A stretch of 64,000 nucleotides of DNA from NCBI RefSeq assembly GCF_019104945.1, contig NZ_JAHRWW010000053.1:1-64000 (forward strand), read 5' to 3'. The stretch is from Thermomonas sp. (GTDB taxonomy: Bacteria; Pseudomonadota; Gammaproteobacteria; Xanthomonadales; Xanthomonadaceae). The notes below the pieces were generated by a model. That model was not told the DNA's origin, did not search any database, and worked only from the letters and a program-made list of their open reading frames with translations. This document shows, one piece after another, positions 23,370-36,446 of this stretch. Each line of letters begins with the position of its first letter. Within the stretch, counting starts at the first letter, position 1. A program made the position numbers and the translations under genes.

Positions 23370-25052
23370 TTACGCTGCTTCCCGATGCACTACCAACAGC
23401 TGCACCGCATCGCCACCGCGATAGTCATCTGGCGCCAACCGATACGCGACATGGATGCGCCGGGCTGGCTCCTCGCCCTCCCAACCGTTGAACTGGATCG
23501 CGTTCAAACGCCGCCCGCCCAGCCCCAGTTCCAGCTTGAGGTGGCGCTCTTTGAGCACGCGCCAGTTCAGTACCTCAAATGCACCGTCGAATAACGGTTC
23601 CGGGTAGCCCTGCCCCCATAAACCGCCATCGCGCAGTGCTAGTGCGGTGTGGATGGTCATCTCGGCCGCGGTAAGCGTGCCGTCGCTATAGAGCGCTTCG
23701 GTGAGAAGTTCGGCATTCAACAGTTCATTCGCCACCCGCGAAAAGGCCATGCTGAAGGTGGGGAAATTTTCACGCGCAAGGCTCAGCCCTGCGGCCATCG
23801 CATGCCCACCGAAACGCGGGATCAAGCCGGGATGACGGGCATCGACCAAGGCCAACGCATCGCGAATATGGAAGCCCGGAATTGAGCGTGCCGAGCCACG
23901 CAGCATGTCGCTTTCAGGCTCAGCAGGGGCAAACGCGATGGACGGTCGGTGCAGTTTTTCCTTCAATTTTGAAGCCACTAGCCCCACTACACCGGGGTGC
24001 CAGTTGGGGTCAAACAAGCAGGCTGTCACACGGGTGTCGATGCCATCGAGACTCGCTTCAGCGGTGTCTTGCATATTGCCCTGCAGGGCGCGCCGTTCTT
24101 CATTGATGCTGTTCAACACACTGGCAAGCTCACGCGCCTGCGTGGCGCTTTCAGTGAGCAGGCATTCAATACCAATGCCCATGTCTTCCAGCCGCCCGGC
24201 GGCATTGATACGCGGACCGATGGCGAAGCCAATATCGGTGGTGGACAAGCTGGCAGCATGGCGGCCGGATACTTCGATCAAGGCATTCAGCCCTGCTGCG
24301 CCCTGCCCCGCCCGCATGCGTCGTAGCCCCGCACCGACGAGGGTGCGGTTATTGGCATCGAGCGGCACCATATCGGCTATGGTGCCCACAGCGACGAGAT
24401 CGAGTAAGGATGCAAGATCGGCCTGCACACCCAGCTGCGCGCGTAACGCGGCCAGCACATAGAACATCACCCCAACACCAGCGAGGGCTTTGCTAGGAAA
24501 ACTGCAGCCTGGCTGGTTTGGGTTCACGATGGCGTCGGCAGCGGGAAGTGTTGTTCCCGGCAGGTGGTGATCGGTGACTAATACCTGCCAGCCCCGCGCT
24601 TTAGCGGCCGCTATACCCGCATGGCAGGCGATGCCGTGATCGACCGTCACCACGAGATCAGGCTTGAGCGCAGCGAGTTCATCCACCAGCCCCGGCGTGA
24701 GCCCATAGCCATGTACGATGCGGTTGGGCACCGCGTGCGAGACGCGCTGCGCGCCCAGCATGCGCAGCCCACGCACGCCCACCGCGGTGGCGGTAGCGCC
24801 GTCGCAGTCGAAGTCACCCACCACCAAGATGTGGGCTTGGGCTTTAATGGCGGCTTGCAGTAAATCGACTGCGCGCTCGATACCTTTAAGCTGCTGGTAC
24901 GGTAGCAATTGGGCCAAGCGCGGCAAGGCCTGCGCGCCATCGTGGCTGCCGCGAGCGCTGTGCACGCGGCGCAAGACGTCGGGCCACTGTGCGGGCCAGT
25001 CGCCGACGGTATTCGCTACCGGACGGCGCACGATCTTGCGTGGCGCACTCAT
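23370..25052 (-). CDS. recJ: RecJ, single-strand-specific 5'-3' exonuclease
   Basis: The 560-aa protein belongs to the DHH phosphoesterase family and degrades single-stranded DNA in recombination and mismatch repair. The conserved motifs are VVGDFDCDGATA, VVTVDHG, VTDHHLP and NPNQPGCSFPSKALAGVGV, with the DHHA1 domain in the C-terminal half (GGHAMAAGLSL). Length is close to the 577 aa of the E. coli enzyme. The start overlaps the stop of the upstream 310-aa gene by four bases. Confidence 0.95.
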   Translation of the reverse strand: MSAPRKIVRRPVANTVGDWPAQWPDVLRRVHSARGSHDGAQALPRLAQLLPYQQLKGIERAVDLLQAAIKAQAHILVVGDFDCDGATATAVGVRGLRMLGAQRVSHAVPNRIVHGYGLTPGLVDELAALKPDLVVTVDHGIACHAGIAAAKARGWQVLVTDHHLPGTTLPAADAIVNPNQPGCSFPSKALAGVGVMFYVLAALRAQLGVQADLASLLDLVAVGTIADMVPLDANNRTLVGAGLRRMRAGQGAAGLNALIEVSGRHAASLSTTDIGFAIGPRINAAGRLEDMGIGIECLLTESATQARELASVLNSINEERRALQGNMQDTAEASLDGIDTRVTACLFDPNWHPGVVGLVASKLKEKLHRPSIAFAPAEPESDMLRGSARSIPGFHIRDALALVDARHPGLIPRFGGHAMAAGLSLARENFPTFSMAFSRVANELLNAELLTEALYSDGTLTAAEMTIHTALALRDGGLWGQGYPEPLFDGAFEVLNWRVLKERHLKLELGLGGRRLNAIQFNGWEGEEPARRIHVAYRLAPDDYRGGDAVQLLVVHREAA

Positions 25053-25981
25053 CCTTGCAAGGTGCGCAGCGGTTTACGCCAGAAGCGCCAGCGCTGGTTG
25101 CTGCGTAGGGTGAAGACTGCGCCGTCAGCAAAATCCAGCACCGCGTCGGTGTGCGCTGCTGGCAGCAGCCAATGCTGGATCAGCCCGGCCCAGTCGCGCT
25201 GTTGGCGCAGGTCAATGAGTACGTTCGATGGGGTTGCGCTGTAATCACTAAGCTCACCGCAGGCGATTCTCGCAAGGCGTGCCGCACCGCGCAGACCCGC
25301 TTCATCTGAAAAGACTTGAGTCACCGATGTGGAGATCGAATCGGGCAGCGCCCCGCCGCCCCAGAACCACAGCGAGTTGATCGGCACGCGCCCCGCCGCA
25401 AGCCTAGCTTCGTTATGCGGATGGTTGTGCAAGACGATCTGGGTCTCGTTCAATAATAGCCGCCAGCGCCGCGCTTCTGGCCCATCGGGAATGTGTTCAA
25501 ACACATCATCCCCTAACGCCTGCTCGGGCGAGGCGAATGTGGGAAGCGTGGCCCCCGCTGCGAGCTTGAGATACCAGCGTTCCGGCGATGGCGCATCGAG
25601 CAACATACCAAGATCACCGAACAGTGGGCGCAGCGCGGGAAGCAGCGCGTCCACATCGCTCTGTTCGATCCCCACTGTGCGGCCAATACCCAATAAGCGT
25701 GCGCCATTGATGTCAGGACGGATATGCGCGGGGTCTGCACGTAGCCATTGCACGTCGCGGGTTTCAGCTAAACCAATGTCGGTAACTCGGCTTAGTGGCG
25801 CGTATGGTAAACGCAGTGGCAGCGGTTTGAAATAGCGCAGTAACTGTGCTTCTTCGCCTGCAGCCAGAGCTCCACGATCCGCCTGCGCGAGTGCTTTTGC
25901 AAGCCGCTCGGGCAGAGACGTTCCGCCAAATTTCTGTAGCGGCGGTAGTAGAAGAATCAACGGACGAATGCTCTCGATCAA
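25049..25981 (-). CDS. Conserved hypothetical protein between greA and recJ
   Basis: This 310-aa soluble protein lacks a signal peptide and membrane segments. Distinctive blocks are [31 protein letters not shown] and [15 protein letters not shown]. They match what I remember of a conserved Xanthomonadales/Betaproteobacteria family often labelled phosphoglycerate mutase-like, but the sequence gives no catalytic motif to support that name. It overlaps both neighbours by four bases (ATGA at greA and recJ), so it is translated with them. Confidence 0.7.
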   Translation of the reverse strand: MIESIRPLILLLPPLQKFGGTSLPERLAKALAQADRGALAAGEEAQLLRYFKPLPLRLPYAPLSRVTDIGLAETRDVQWLRADPAHIRPDINGARLLGIGRTVGIEQSDVDALLPALRPLFGDLGMLLDAPSPERWYLKLAAGATLPTFASPEQALGDDVFEHIPDGPEARRWRLLLNETQIVLHNHPHNEARLAAGRVPINSLWFWGGGALPDSISTSVTQVFSDEAGLRGAARLARIACGELSDYSATPSNVLIDLRQQRDWAGLIQHWLLPAAHTDAVLDFADGAVFTLRSNQRWRFWRKPLRTLQG

Positions 25982-26453
25982 CCCGCGTAGCGAACGGAAA
26001 TAATCTCGTATTCGCGGGTGCCGCCAGGGGCTTCGATAGTAATGGCGTCGCCTTCGTTTTTACCGATCATGGCGCGGGCCACCGGCGAAGAAATCGCAAT
26101 GAGACCTTGTTTGATATCGGCTTCAAGGTCGCCCACGATTTGATAAGTTTTCTCTTCGTCGGTATCGCAATCGGCCAGTACCACGGTGGCACCAAACACG
26201 ACTTTATCTCCCGCGTTGAGGGTGGATACGTCAATGATTTGCGCGTGCGACAGCTCAGCTTCCAGCTGCTTGATGCGGCCTTCGATAAAGCCCTGCTGCT
26301 CGCGCGCGGCGTGGTACTCGGCATTTTCTTTCAAATCGCCATGAGCACGTGCTTCGGCGATCGCTTCAATGATCGCCGGGCGCTTGACCGATTTCAGCTC
26401 ATCTAATTCCGAACGCAGACGCAGCGCGCCTTTGGCAGTAATGGGGGCGCGGC

Positions 26454-26457
<4 letters not shown>
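25978..26457 (-). CDS. greA: Transcription elongation factor GreA
   Basis: The 159-aa protein has the N-terminal coiled coil that enters the RNA polymerase secondary channel. The acidic tip lies in the loop [12 protein letters not shown], and the C-terminal FKBP-like domain contains [18 protein letters not shown]. It promotes cleavage of backtracked RNA. Its ATG overlaps the end of carB by four bases. A carA-carB-greA order is common in this bacterial group. Confidence 0.96.
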
Positions 26458-29694
<3,237 letters not shown>

Positions 29695-29702
<8 letters not shown>

Positions 29703-30840
29703 TGTTGTTCTTCTCCATCAACGCAACGAAACGATCAAACAAGGGGGACAGGTCTTGCGGGCCGGGGCTGGCTTCCGGGTGGCCCTGGAAGCTAAACGCA
29801 GGCGCGTCGATGAGCTCGATACCCTGATTGGTGCCGTCAAACAACGAACGGTGGGTGACGCGGGCGCGTTCCGGCAGGGTGCTCTCGTCAATGCAGAAAC
29901 CGTGGTTTTGCGAGGTGATCAGCACGCGGCCTGTGGCGATTTCTTGCACGGGGTGGTTCGCACCGTGGTGGCCGTGCGGCATCTTCATGGTCTTCGCGCC
30001 AATGGCAAGGCCCAGCAGCTGATGGCCAAGGCAAATGCCATACAACGGAATTTTGACCTTCAAAAACTCGCGAATCGCTTCGATGGCGTAGTCGCAGGGG
30101 GCCGGGTCGCCGGGACCATTGGAGAGGAAGATGCCGTCAGGCTGCAGCGCCAGTGCGTCTTGGGCCGATGTCTGCGCAGGCACTACATGCACATCGCAGC
30201 CGCGTTCGGCCAGCATGCGCAGGATGTTGCGCTTGGCACCGAAGTCGTAGGCCACCACTTTGAACTTGGGGGGAGTACGGATCCAGTCGTTGGCGTTTAG
30301 ATCCAGCTGGCCTTCGCTCCACTGGTAAGGAGCCTTGGTGCTGACCACTTTAGCCAGATCCATATTATTTAGACCGGGGAATTTGCGCGCCGCTTCAATG
30401 GCATGTTCGGCGTCCAGCACCTCGTCATGGCTGGCCGCAGCCAGCAGAGCCGCATTCTGCGAGCCGCGTTCGCGCAGGATGCGCGTGAGCTTGCGGGTGT
30501 CGATACCGGCAATGGCGCGGATACCGCGTGCCTGCAGCCATTCCGGCAGCGACACTTGGCTGCGCCAATTGCTGGGGCGGCGCGGCACGTCGCGCACGAT
30601 CAAACCGGCGGCCCAGGCTTGGCTGGCTTCGTCGTCTTGGTCGGTGCAACCGGTGTTACCGATATGCGGATAGGTCAAGGTGACCAACTGTTGGGCATAA
30701 GACGGGTCGGTCAGGATTTCCTGATAACCGGTCATGGCGGTGTTAAACACCGCTTCGCCCACGGACAAGCCGGGGGCACCCACGGAAATACCCTCAAAGA
30801 CGGTACCGTCTTCAAGTGCGAGAAGGGCGGGATTATTCAA
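29695..30840 (-). CDS. carA: Carbamoyl phosphate synthase small subunit
   Basis: The 381-aa glutaminase subunit supplies ammonia to CarB. The class I amidotransferase motifs are [14 protein letters not shown] (catalytic Cys) and [13 protein letters not shown] (catalytic His and Glu). The N-terminal CarA domain begins [12 protein letters not shown]. The start is a TTG at 30840 with AAGG eight bases upstream; no ATG lies closer to the conserved N-terminus. The 138-base gap to dapB should hold the operon promoter. Confidence 0.95.
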
Positions 30841-30978
30841 GTGCGTCGCCTTGCGTGAGGTTGCAAAAAAGCGCCGAAGCGGGCTGGCCGGTTCGGAGCG
30901 TGAGGAGGTTAGGCGAGGGGGAATTTTACCGGGGAACGGCGCGTTACGCCAGTCCCTATTCGAAAAAGACGCTACAAA

Positions 30979-31680
30979 TCACAACAAATCGATGACCTGA
31001 TAGCACCCTGCCGGACGTCCAGCGAGGCGGCCCGCGATATGCAGCGCGCCGCGCGCAAAAATATCGCGGTTGCTGGCGCGGTGCACCAGCTCGATGCGTT
31101 CGCCGGTGCCGGTAAATTGCACCAAATGCTCACCCACAATGTCGCCAGCGCGAATCGAAGCATAGTGCGGCGTTACCCCACCCGCCTGCGCGGCTTGTCC
31201 AAGCGTAAGCGCGGTGCCCGAAGGCGCGTCTTTTTTCTGCGTGTGGTGGGCTTCCACGATATCGCAGTCCCAGTTGGGCAGTGCGCGCGCAGCGCTTTCA
31301 ACCAGTTGATTAAGCACAGCAATGCCGAGGCTGAAGTTGCTTGCCCAAAGCACGGGGATGTTGGAAGCAGCGGCCTGCAGCGTCGTTTCTTGCTGCGTGC
31401 TAAGGCCAGTGGTGCCAGATACGAACGCGGCTTTACGCGCCACACATAGCGCGAGAATGTCGTCAAAGCCTTGCGGCAGACTGAAGTCGATGGCCACATC
31501 AAACGCGGGAACGGCATGTAGCTGGCTGACCGGAAACACCGGCACACCTGCCTCACCTTCACCGCTACGCGAAACAGCCGCAACAACGTCGTAGCGCGCC
31601 TCAGCCTCTTTGCTCAAGCGCAAAAGCGCCTGCCCCATGCGCCCGGTGGCACCATGGATCAATACACGAATCTTGGTCAT
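30979..31680 (-). CDS. dapB: 4-hydroxy-tetrahydrodipicolinate reductase
   Basis: The 233-aa enzyme reduces HTPA with NAD(P)H in lysine and diaminopimelate synthesis. Motifs seen are GATGRMGQALL (cofactor), VSGTTGLS, NFSLGIAVLNQL and the catalytic EAHHTQKKDAPSGTAL. It is shorter than the 273-aa E. coli protein but has both domains; short DapB proteins are normal in this order. It lies between DUF1631 and carA in the same direction. Confidence 0.95.
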   Translation of the reverse strand: MTKIRVLIHGATGRMGQALLRLSKEAEARYDVVAAVSRSGEGEAGVPVFPVSQLHAVPAFDVAIDFSLPQGFDDILALCVARKAAFVSGTTGLSTQQETTLQAAASNIPVLWASNFSLGIAVLNQLVESAARALPNWDCDIVEAHHTQKKDAPSGTALTLGQAAQAGGVTPHYASIRAGDIVGEHLVQFTGTGERIELVHRASNRDIFARGALHIAGRLAGRPAGCYQVIDLL

Positions 31681-31730
31681 CCGTGCAGGTTAACGGCCTG
31701 AATGGGGCTTTAGCAAGCGCGTTAAGCCCA

Positions 31731-33941
31731 TTATGCGGATTCGGCCGCAGATTGCAGGCGCCCCGCCATCAAATGCATCGCCTCATCGAACGCATTGGAA
31801 CCCTCGCGCACAATGACCCGATCCAGCTTGGCCATCACCGCTAATTCTTGCGCCGAAGCTACCAATACACGGATTCCGCGCCGGTTCACCAGCAGCAAAC
31901 GTGCGGAAATTGGGCTGATCCACGACACCTTGGCCGGGGCAAAATGACCGTCGGCACCGGCAAGCTGCAGCCAGTCACCAATTTTGAGTTTGCGAATGCG
32001 CTCCAACATGGCCGCATCAAAGTCGAGGGCGGCGTTGTCTGCAACGACCTCCAACTGTGCTTCCTGCGGCGTGAGCTCCGGATCGAGCACGTCGATCTGT
32101 GCAGGCAGGCGCACATCCGCCACTTGCGCTGCTTCGCCATTGGCGAGGCGAGTGAGCGCATCGCGCAGCGCATCTTCAGCAGCGATGGCGGCTTCACCCG
32201 AGCACCCCGCACTGGCAAAAATATCGGACAAGACCGCAGAAGGCAGCGCCGTTGCAAAATGCGGCAACTGGCCCGCACTGGCCAGATCAAACGCTGCCAA
32301 TACGTCATCAACGGCCTGCATGGCCGTGTTGTAGCGCGGCGAACCTTTGCCGTCGCGCAGTGTGATCTGAACAAGGTGGTGCGTTGCGTGGTGCGAAATG
32401 AAGTCATCTAGCACCGGCGGGAGCTCCCGGGCGCCGCGATGCGCTGCAACGTCTTCGGTCACTGCTGAACGTGCATGATCTAAACGCTCACGCCCGCGTT
32501 GGGCTTCGGTGGTGCGCTTTTCTGCTAACTCAAAACGCTTGCGCTGCTGGGCGAGGAAGGCGCGCAGCTCTTGTTCCAGCGTTTCAAAAATTGCTACGTC
32601 TTCATTGAACTCTGCAACGAGCCGGTCGATGGTGTGATCGACGCGAGTTAAGATGGCGCGCTCTTGCGGCGCTTCGCCACGGTTGCCCTCACAAGCTTCG
32701 GCCACGGTATTGAGCAGCTTGCGTGCCGGATGCTCTTTGAGCATAAACATGCGCCGGTCTTTTACCGCGACCTTCACATAAGGCACCAGCATGCGGCCAA
32801 TCATGCCGCGAATTTGCGAGTCGTACTGTGGGCCGTCTAGGAGTACGTCAAAAAGCAGTGCTACAAGGTCAACGGCGTCGTTATCTAAGCCATCGAGGTG
32901 CAAATTATCGCCGGGCACACCGAGCTTATGCGCGCTTTGCAGCATGCGCTCGCGCAGCTGTGCGGCGAGTGTTTGCGCACTTTCCACATCGGGTGAGATC
33001 GCCGGTGCTGCATCATGCTGCATCAGGCTCAAGATAGAGAGCAGGTCATGTGTGCCCAACGTCGGGCCTTGTGCGGCGCTTGGCTGCACACCCGCTGTGT
33101 TGCGCCAAGCAGCCAACTGCCCAAGCATGCTGGTAAACATGGCTTGATCTGCAGCGCTTGGTGTCTCACCTAAGTAGGAGGCGGCTGCCGGCTGCTGCTG
33201 CGGGGGCGGTGCATGTTGCGGCGGCATACCGGCATAGCTGCCCGCCTCGTCGTGCGTCGCCGGTGCGCGCACATGGACAGGCTTGGCCCCCGCGCTGGCA
33301 CGTAGATCGGGAAGAATGCCTGCCGAGAGCAAGAGCGTATTGCAGCGCTCGTAGAGATCGCCCACGACGTTGGAAACTTCACGTTCAAAATACTTAAAAA
33401 TGACGATGCGGAGATCGTCATCAAGCTCTAGCTGGCTCATGGCATTGCCCAGAGCCGTTGCTAGGAATACGGGGTCGAGCGGGTTCTCACGAGAACGTAG
33501 CTCCCCCTGCCCGACCACCACAAAAAAACGCTTGCTTGTCACTTCAAAAAGCGAGGCATGTGCGCGCAAGACTGTGGAGGCCAATTGCTCAACCGCGAGC
33601 TGTTCCTCTAATGCTTGCTCCGACAGCAGACTTAGGCCAGCATCTTCGCCCCCCTGCAATGGCCCCTGCTGATCGCGCAGTGCACGGAAACGCCGGGTGA
33701 TGGTCAGCTTGTAGTTGTTGACGACATCGGCGCGCGCGTGGCGCATTTCACGCAGTGCCATCATCCCAAGTTTGGATTCACCATTTTGGCTGCGATCAAA
33801 CAGGTAGTCATCGACATCAGCTAGCGCACGGTCAAGTGCAGGCGCAACACGGTCTAATAGATGCTTTTGAATCGCATCGATCAGCGCCGCGTTGGCGGGA
33901 CTTTTTGGGTGCGTAGATTCCGCGGGGGAACGGAAAGTCAT
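31731..33941 (-). CDS. DUF1631 family protein
   Basis: The 736-aa soluble protein has the DUF1631 pattern: an N-terminal helical region (ALADVDDYLFDRSQNGESK), a Pro/Gln/Ala-rich linker near residues 240-265, long helices with FLAQQRKRFELAEKRT, and a C-terminal beta part with LKIGDWLQLAGADGH and VSWISPISARLLLVNRRG. That last part resembles a PilZ-like barrel but lacks a clear RxxxR motif. Homologues have been misnamed thymidine phosphorylase. The role is unknown. Confidence 0.78.
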   Translation of the reverse strand: MTFRSPAESTHPKSPANAALIDAIQKHLLDRVAPALDRALADVDDYLFDRSQNGESKLGMMALREMRHARADVVNNYKLTITRRFRALRDQQGPLQGGEDAGLSLLSEQALEEQLAVEQLASTVLRAHASLFEVTSKRFFVVVGQGELRSRENPLDPVFLATALGNAMSQLELDDDLRIVIFKYFEREVSNVVGDLYERCNTLLLSAGILPDLRASAGAKPVHVRAPATHDEAGSYAGMPPQHAPPPQQQPAAASYLGETPSAADQAMFTSMLGQLAAWRNTAGVQPSAAQGPTLGTHDLLSILSLMQHDAAPAISPDVESAQTLAAQLRERMLQSAHKLGVPGDNLHLDGLDNDAVDLVALLFDVLLDGPQYDSQIRGMIGRMLVPYVKVAVKDRRMFMLKEHPARKLLNTVAEACEGNRGEAPQERAILTRVDHTIDRLVAEFNEDVAIFETLEQELRAFLAQQRKRFELAEKRTTEAQRGRERLDHARSAVTEDVAAHRGARELPPVLDDFISHHATHHLVQITLRDGKGSPRYNTAMQAVDDVLAAFDLASAGQLPHFATALPSAVLSDIFASAGCSGEAAIAAEDALRDALTRLANGEAAQVADVRLPAQIDVLDPELTPQEAQLEVVADNAALDFDAAMLERIRKLKIGDWLQLAGADGHFAPAKVSWISPISARLLLVNRRGIRVLVASAQELAVMAKLDRVIVREGSNAFDEAMHLMAGRLQSAAESA

Positions 33942-34059
33942 GACGAGGCCTAGATGGAGTAACCCTAAGTTGTACGTTACCGCAACTTTACAAGCAAGTT
34001 ATTGATGGCTGTCATGATTTGACAAACATTGTCGCCGTTCGTCAGGTGCAGTTAACCGT

Positions 34060-35175
34060 TTATCCTGAGAGCACCGTTCCGATATCGGATTCTGCCAGTG
34101 CGCTTGCCACTGCAGCCAGCCGATCCAGCGGTGTTCCGCTATTGAACCCGAAGCGGAAATGGACTTCTCCCGACGGGGTGCGGGATGAGTGCAATGAGGC
34201 AATACTCACGCCCTGCGTTTCGAATACATGCAATAGCGCGCGTAGCGATCCCGGCCGGTCTTCGGGTAAATGCACGCTCATCGTATGCGGGTCGGCCAGA
34301 TCGGCAAGCAGATAGCCAAGTCGCTCGTAGGTGTAGTTGCCCGCGGCAAGTGCCTGTTCGCCAAAGGCGTTCCGATTATTGGTGAGAAACTCGCTGCGGA
34401 AGCTAGCGCGCGCGGTATCGCTACCGTGTTCAACCAAACTGGAAATACGCGTGAGCTGTTCGGCGAGACCACGCAACACCTGAGGAACGTGCGGGTTGCC
34501 GAACTGAATGTCTTCGTAGATCGCGGGGTTAAGCGACAAGATGCGGCTGGCAATGGCTGCATCCATTTCAAATGAAGCTGAGCGCAGCGGTAGCAGGCCA
34601 CTTAGCCCCCCCGTTTGTACGGTGTGCTGGTGCAGCACGCTTGCTTGGGCAAGATGGGTGGCATGCACCATGGCCTGCACCATGGCCATGGCTCGGTCGT
34701 GCTGCTCAGGTGTGACGTGCACGCATTCGGCTTCAAGTGTGTCAAGCAGCTTGGCGAACCAACCACCCCAGTGCTGCAAGCGGCCTTCGCACACGGCGAG
34801 CACGCGGCCGCGCAATGTTGGCGACTTAGGCGGTGCTGTCATGGGGTGCAGGCCCATGACTTCTGCCTGTGAGAGCAGCATGGCGGCCACTGGTTCGGAC
34901 TTAATGGAAGTGACATCCAGCCAAAGCCGCCCAACTTCGCGCCCTGCCGATTGCTGTACGTAGCGCGCAATCAGCGCGGGCGTTTGCCGAATAGGTGCGG
35001 AGAACAGCAGTACATCGGCCTGCTGCAAGAGGTCTTCTTCGCTACTTGAGTTGGCATCGGCCGGGTCGTGACCGATCACCTGCAGCTGCATGCACTGTTC
35101 AAAGAAGTCGCGCAACCAGCGCCCGTAAGCGCCTGCACTGCCAACAATACCGATGGTGGGATACTGAGTGTCCAA
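34060..35175 (-). CDS. Prephenate dehydrogenase with C-terminal ACT domain
   Basis: The 371-aa protein begins with a nucleotide-binding fold (TIGIVGSAGAYGRWL) and continues with the TyrA helical dimer domain, where LDVTSIKSEPV and MGLHPMTAPP match the family. The ACT domain (about 300-371, VHLPEDRPGSLRALLHVFETQGVSI) suggests feedback control, probably by tyrosine. The annotated start is TTG at 35175, placed inside the T-run of the dnaJ terminator and without a Shine-Dalgarno sequence. No ATG or GTG is available nearby, so the real start is uncertain. Confidence 0.82.
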   Translation of the reverse strand: MDTQYPTIGIVGSAGAYGRWLRDFFEQCMQLQVIGHDPADANSSSEEDLLQQADVLLFSAPIRQTPALIARYVQQSAGREVGRLWLDVTSIKSEPVAAMLLSQAEVMGLHPMTAPPKSPTLRGRVLAVCEGRLQHWGGWFAKLLDTLEAECVHVTPEQHDRAMAMVQAMVHATHLAQASVLHQHTVQTGGLSGLLPLRSASFEMDAAIASRILSLNPAIYEDIQFGNPHVPQVLRGLAEQLTRISSLVEHGSDTARASFRSEFLTNNRNAFGEQALAAGNYTYERLGYLLADLADPHTMSVHLPEDRPGSLRALLHVFETQGVSIASLHSSRTPSGEVHFRFGFNSGTPLDRLAAVASALAESDIGTVLSG

Positions 35176-35207
35176 AAAAATCGCGTCTTGGCAAGCCAGA
35201 CGCGATT
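35174..35207 (-). terminator. Rho-independent terminator of the dnaJ operon
   Basis: On the minus strand a 10-bp stem (AATCGCGTCT with AGACGCGATT) around a 9-base loop ends in seven T residues. The T-run overlaps the only plausible start region of the prephenate dehydrogenase gene. Confidence 0.85.
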
Positions 35208-35238
35208 CTAAGAAATCTTAATAGTTACTGCTGAAAGC

Positions 35239-36372
35239 TCAGGACACCATGCGGTCGAAAAAGCCCTTCACACCATCAATAAATGTGCTGGATTTGGGCG
35301 AATGGCGGCGTGCGCCTTCGCCTACGAACGTGGCTTCAAATTTTTCCAACAGCTCGCGCTGCTCGGGGGTGAGGTTGATCGGCGTTTCCACCGCCACCTT
35401 GCAGTACAGATCGCCCGGTTGACGGCTACGCACTGACTTCACGCCCTTATCGCGCACACGGAAGACTTTACCGCTTTGGGTTTCGGCAGGAATACGTAGC
35501 TCGACTTCGCCACTCAGCGTCGGCACCCGTACGCTGTCACCTAGTGCTGCCTGCGAAATGCGGATGGGAATCTCGCAATGCAGATCATCGCCATCGCGTT
35601 CAAAAATCTCGTGCGGACGCACGCGAATTTCAACGTATAAATCGCCCGGAGGCGCACCCGCCGGGCCAGCTTCGCCCTCGCCGCCAAGGCGAATGCGGTC
35701 GCCGTTATCCACACCGGCAGGCACTTTGACTTCCAGCGTTTTTTCTTCTTCAACGCGGCCATTGCCGTTGCAGGTTTTGCACGGGTTGGCAATGGTCTTG
35801 CCTGCGCCGCCGCAGTGCGGGCATGGGCTTTGCATTCTGAACGGGCCGCGCTGCATGATGACCTGCCCGCGCCCGTGGCAGGTTGTGCAGGTTTCTACCT
35901 TGCCATCTTCCGAACCGCTGCCTTTGCAAGGTTCGCACATCGTGAGCGTGGGAATGTGAATGTGCTTCTCCACACCGGCAACGGCTTCTTCCAGATCCAG
36001 CTCCATCATGTAGCCGATGTCAGCGCCGCGACGTGGCCCCTGCTGGCGCGCGCCGCCGCCAAAGATATTGCCGAAAATATCGCCAAAAATATCGCCCATG
36101 TCGGCGCCGCCAAAGCCGGGGCCCGCGTTGCCGCCACCCATGCCGTTTTCAAACGCCGCATGGCCATGCTGATCGTAAATGCGGCGCTTGCCGCCATCGC
36201 TCAGCACTTCGTAAGCTTCCTTGGCCTCTTTGAACGAGACTTCGGCCGTTGCATCCCCCGGATTTCGGTCGGGGTGATACTTCATCGCCAAGCGGCGATA
36301 GGCTTTCTTCAGCTCATCGTCGCTGGCATTACGGGCCACGCCCAGCACTTCGTAGTAGTCGCGTTTGCTCAT
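35239..36372 (-). CDS. dnaJ: Chaperone DnaJ
   Basis: This 377-aa type I J-protein stimulates the DnaK ATPase. It has the J domain with HPD ([10 protein letters not shown], about residue 33), a Gly/Phe-rich linker, four CxxCxGxG zinc repeats ([32 protein letters not shown] at about 140-200), and the C-terminal substrate-binding domain. It ends at a strong terminator and follows dnaK after a 74-base spacer that contains a hairpin. Confidence 0.97.
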   Translation of the reverse strand: MSKRDYYEVLGVARNASDDELKKAYRRLAMKYHPDRNPGDATAEVSFKEAKEAYEVLSDGGKRRIYDQHGHAAFENGMGGGNAGPGFGGADMGDIFGDIFGNIFGGGARQQGPRRGADIGYMMELDLEEAVAGVEKHIHIPTLTMCEPCKGSGSEDGKVETCTTCHGRGQVIMQRGPFRMQSPCPHCGGAGKTIANPCKTCNGNGRVEEEKTLEVKVPAGVDNGDRIRLGGEGEAGPAGAPPGDLYVEIRVRPHEIFERDGDDLHCEIPIRISQAALGDSVRVPTLSGEVELRIPAETQSGKVFRVRDKGVKSVRSRQPGDLYCKVAVETPINLTPEQRELLEKFEATFVGEGARRHSPKSSTFIDGVKGFFDRMVS

Positions 36373-36396
36373 CGGTTCAACCTATTCCCATCACAG

Positions 36397-36425
36397 CAAC
36401 GGGCAGACCTTTGGCCTGCCCGTTG
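36397..36425 (-). terminator. Hairpin between dnaK and dnaJ
   Basis: A 13-bp stem with one wobble pair (arms 36397-36409 and 36413-36425) and a 3-base loop lies in the spacer. It probably attenuates or processes the mRNA so that DnaK exceeds DnaJ. Confidence 0.65.
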
Positions 36426-36446
36426 TTACGTCAAGCCGAAACTTGA

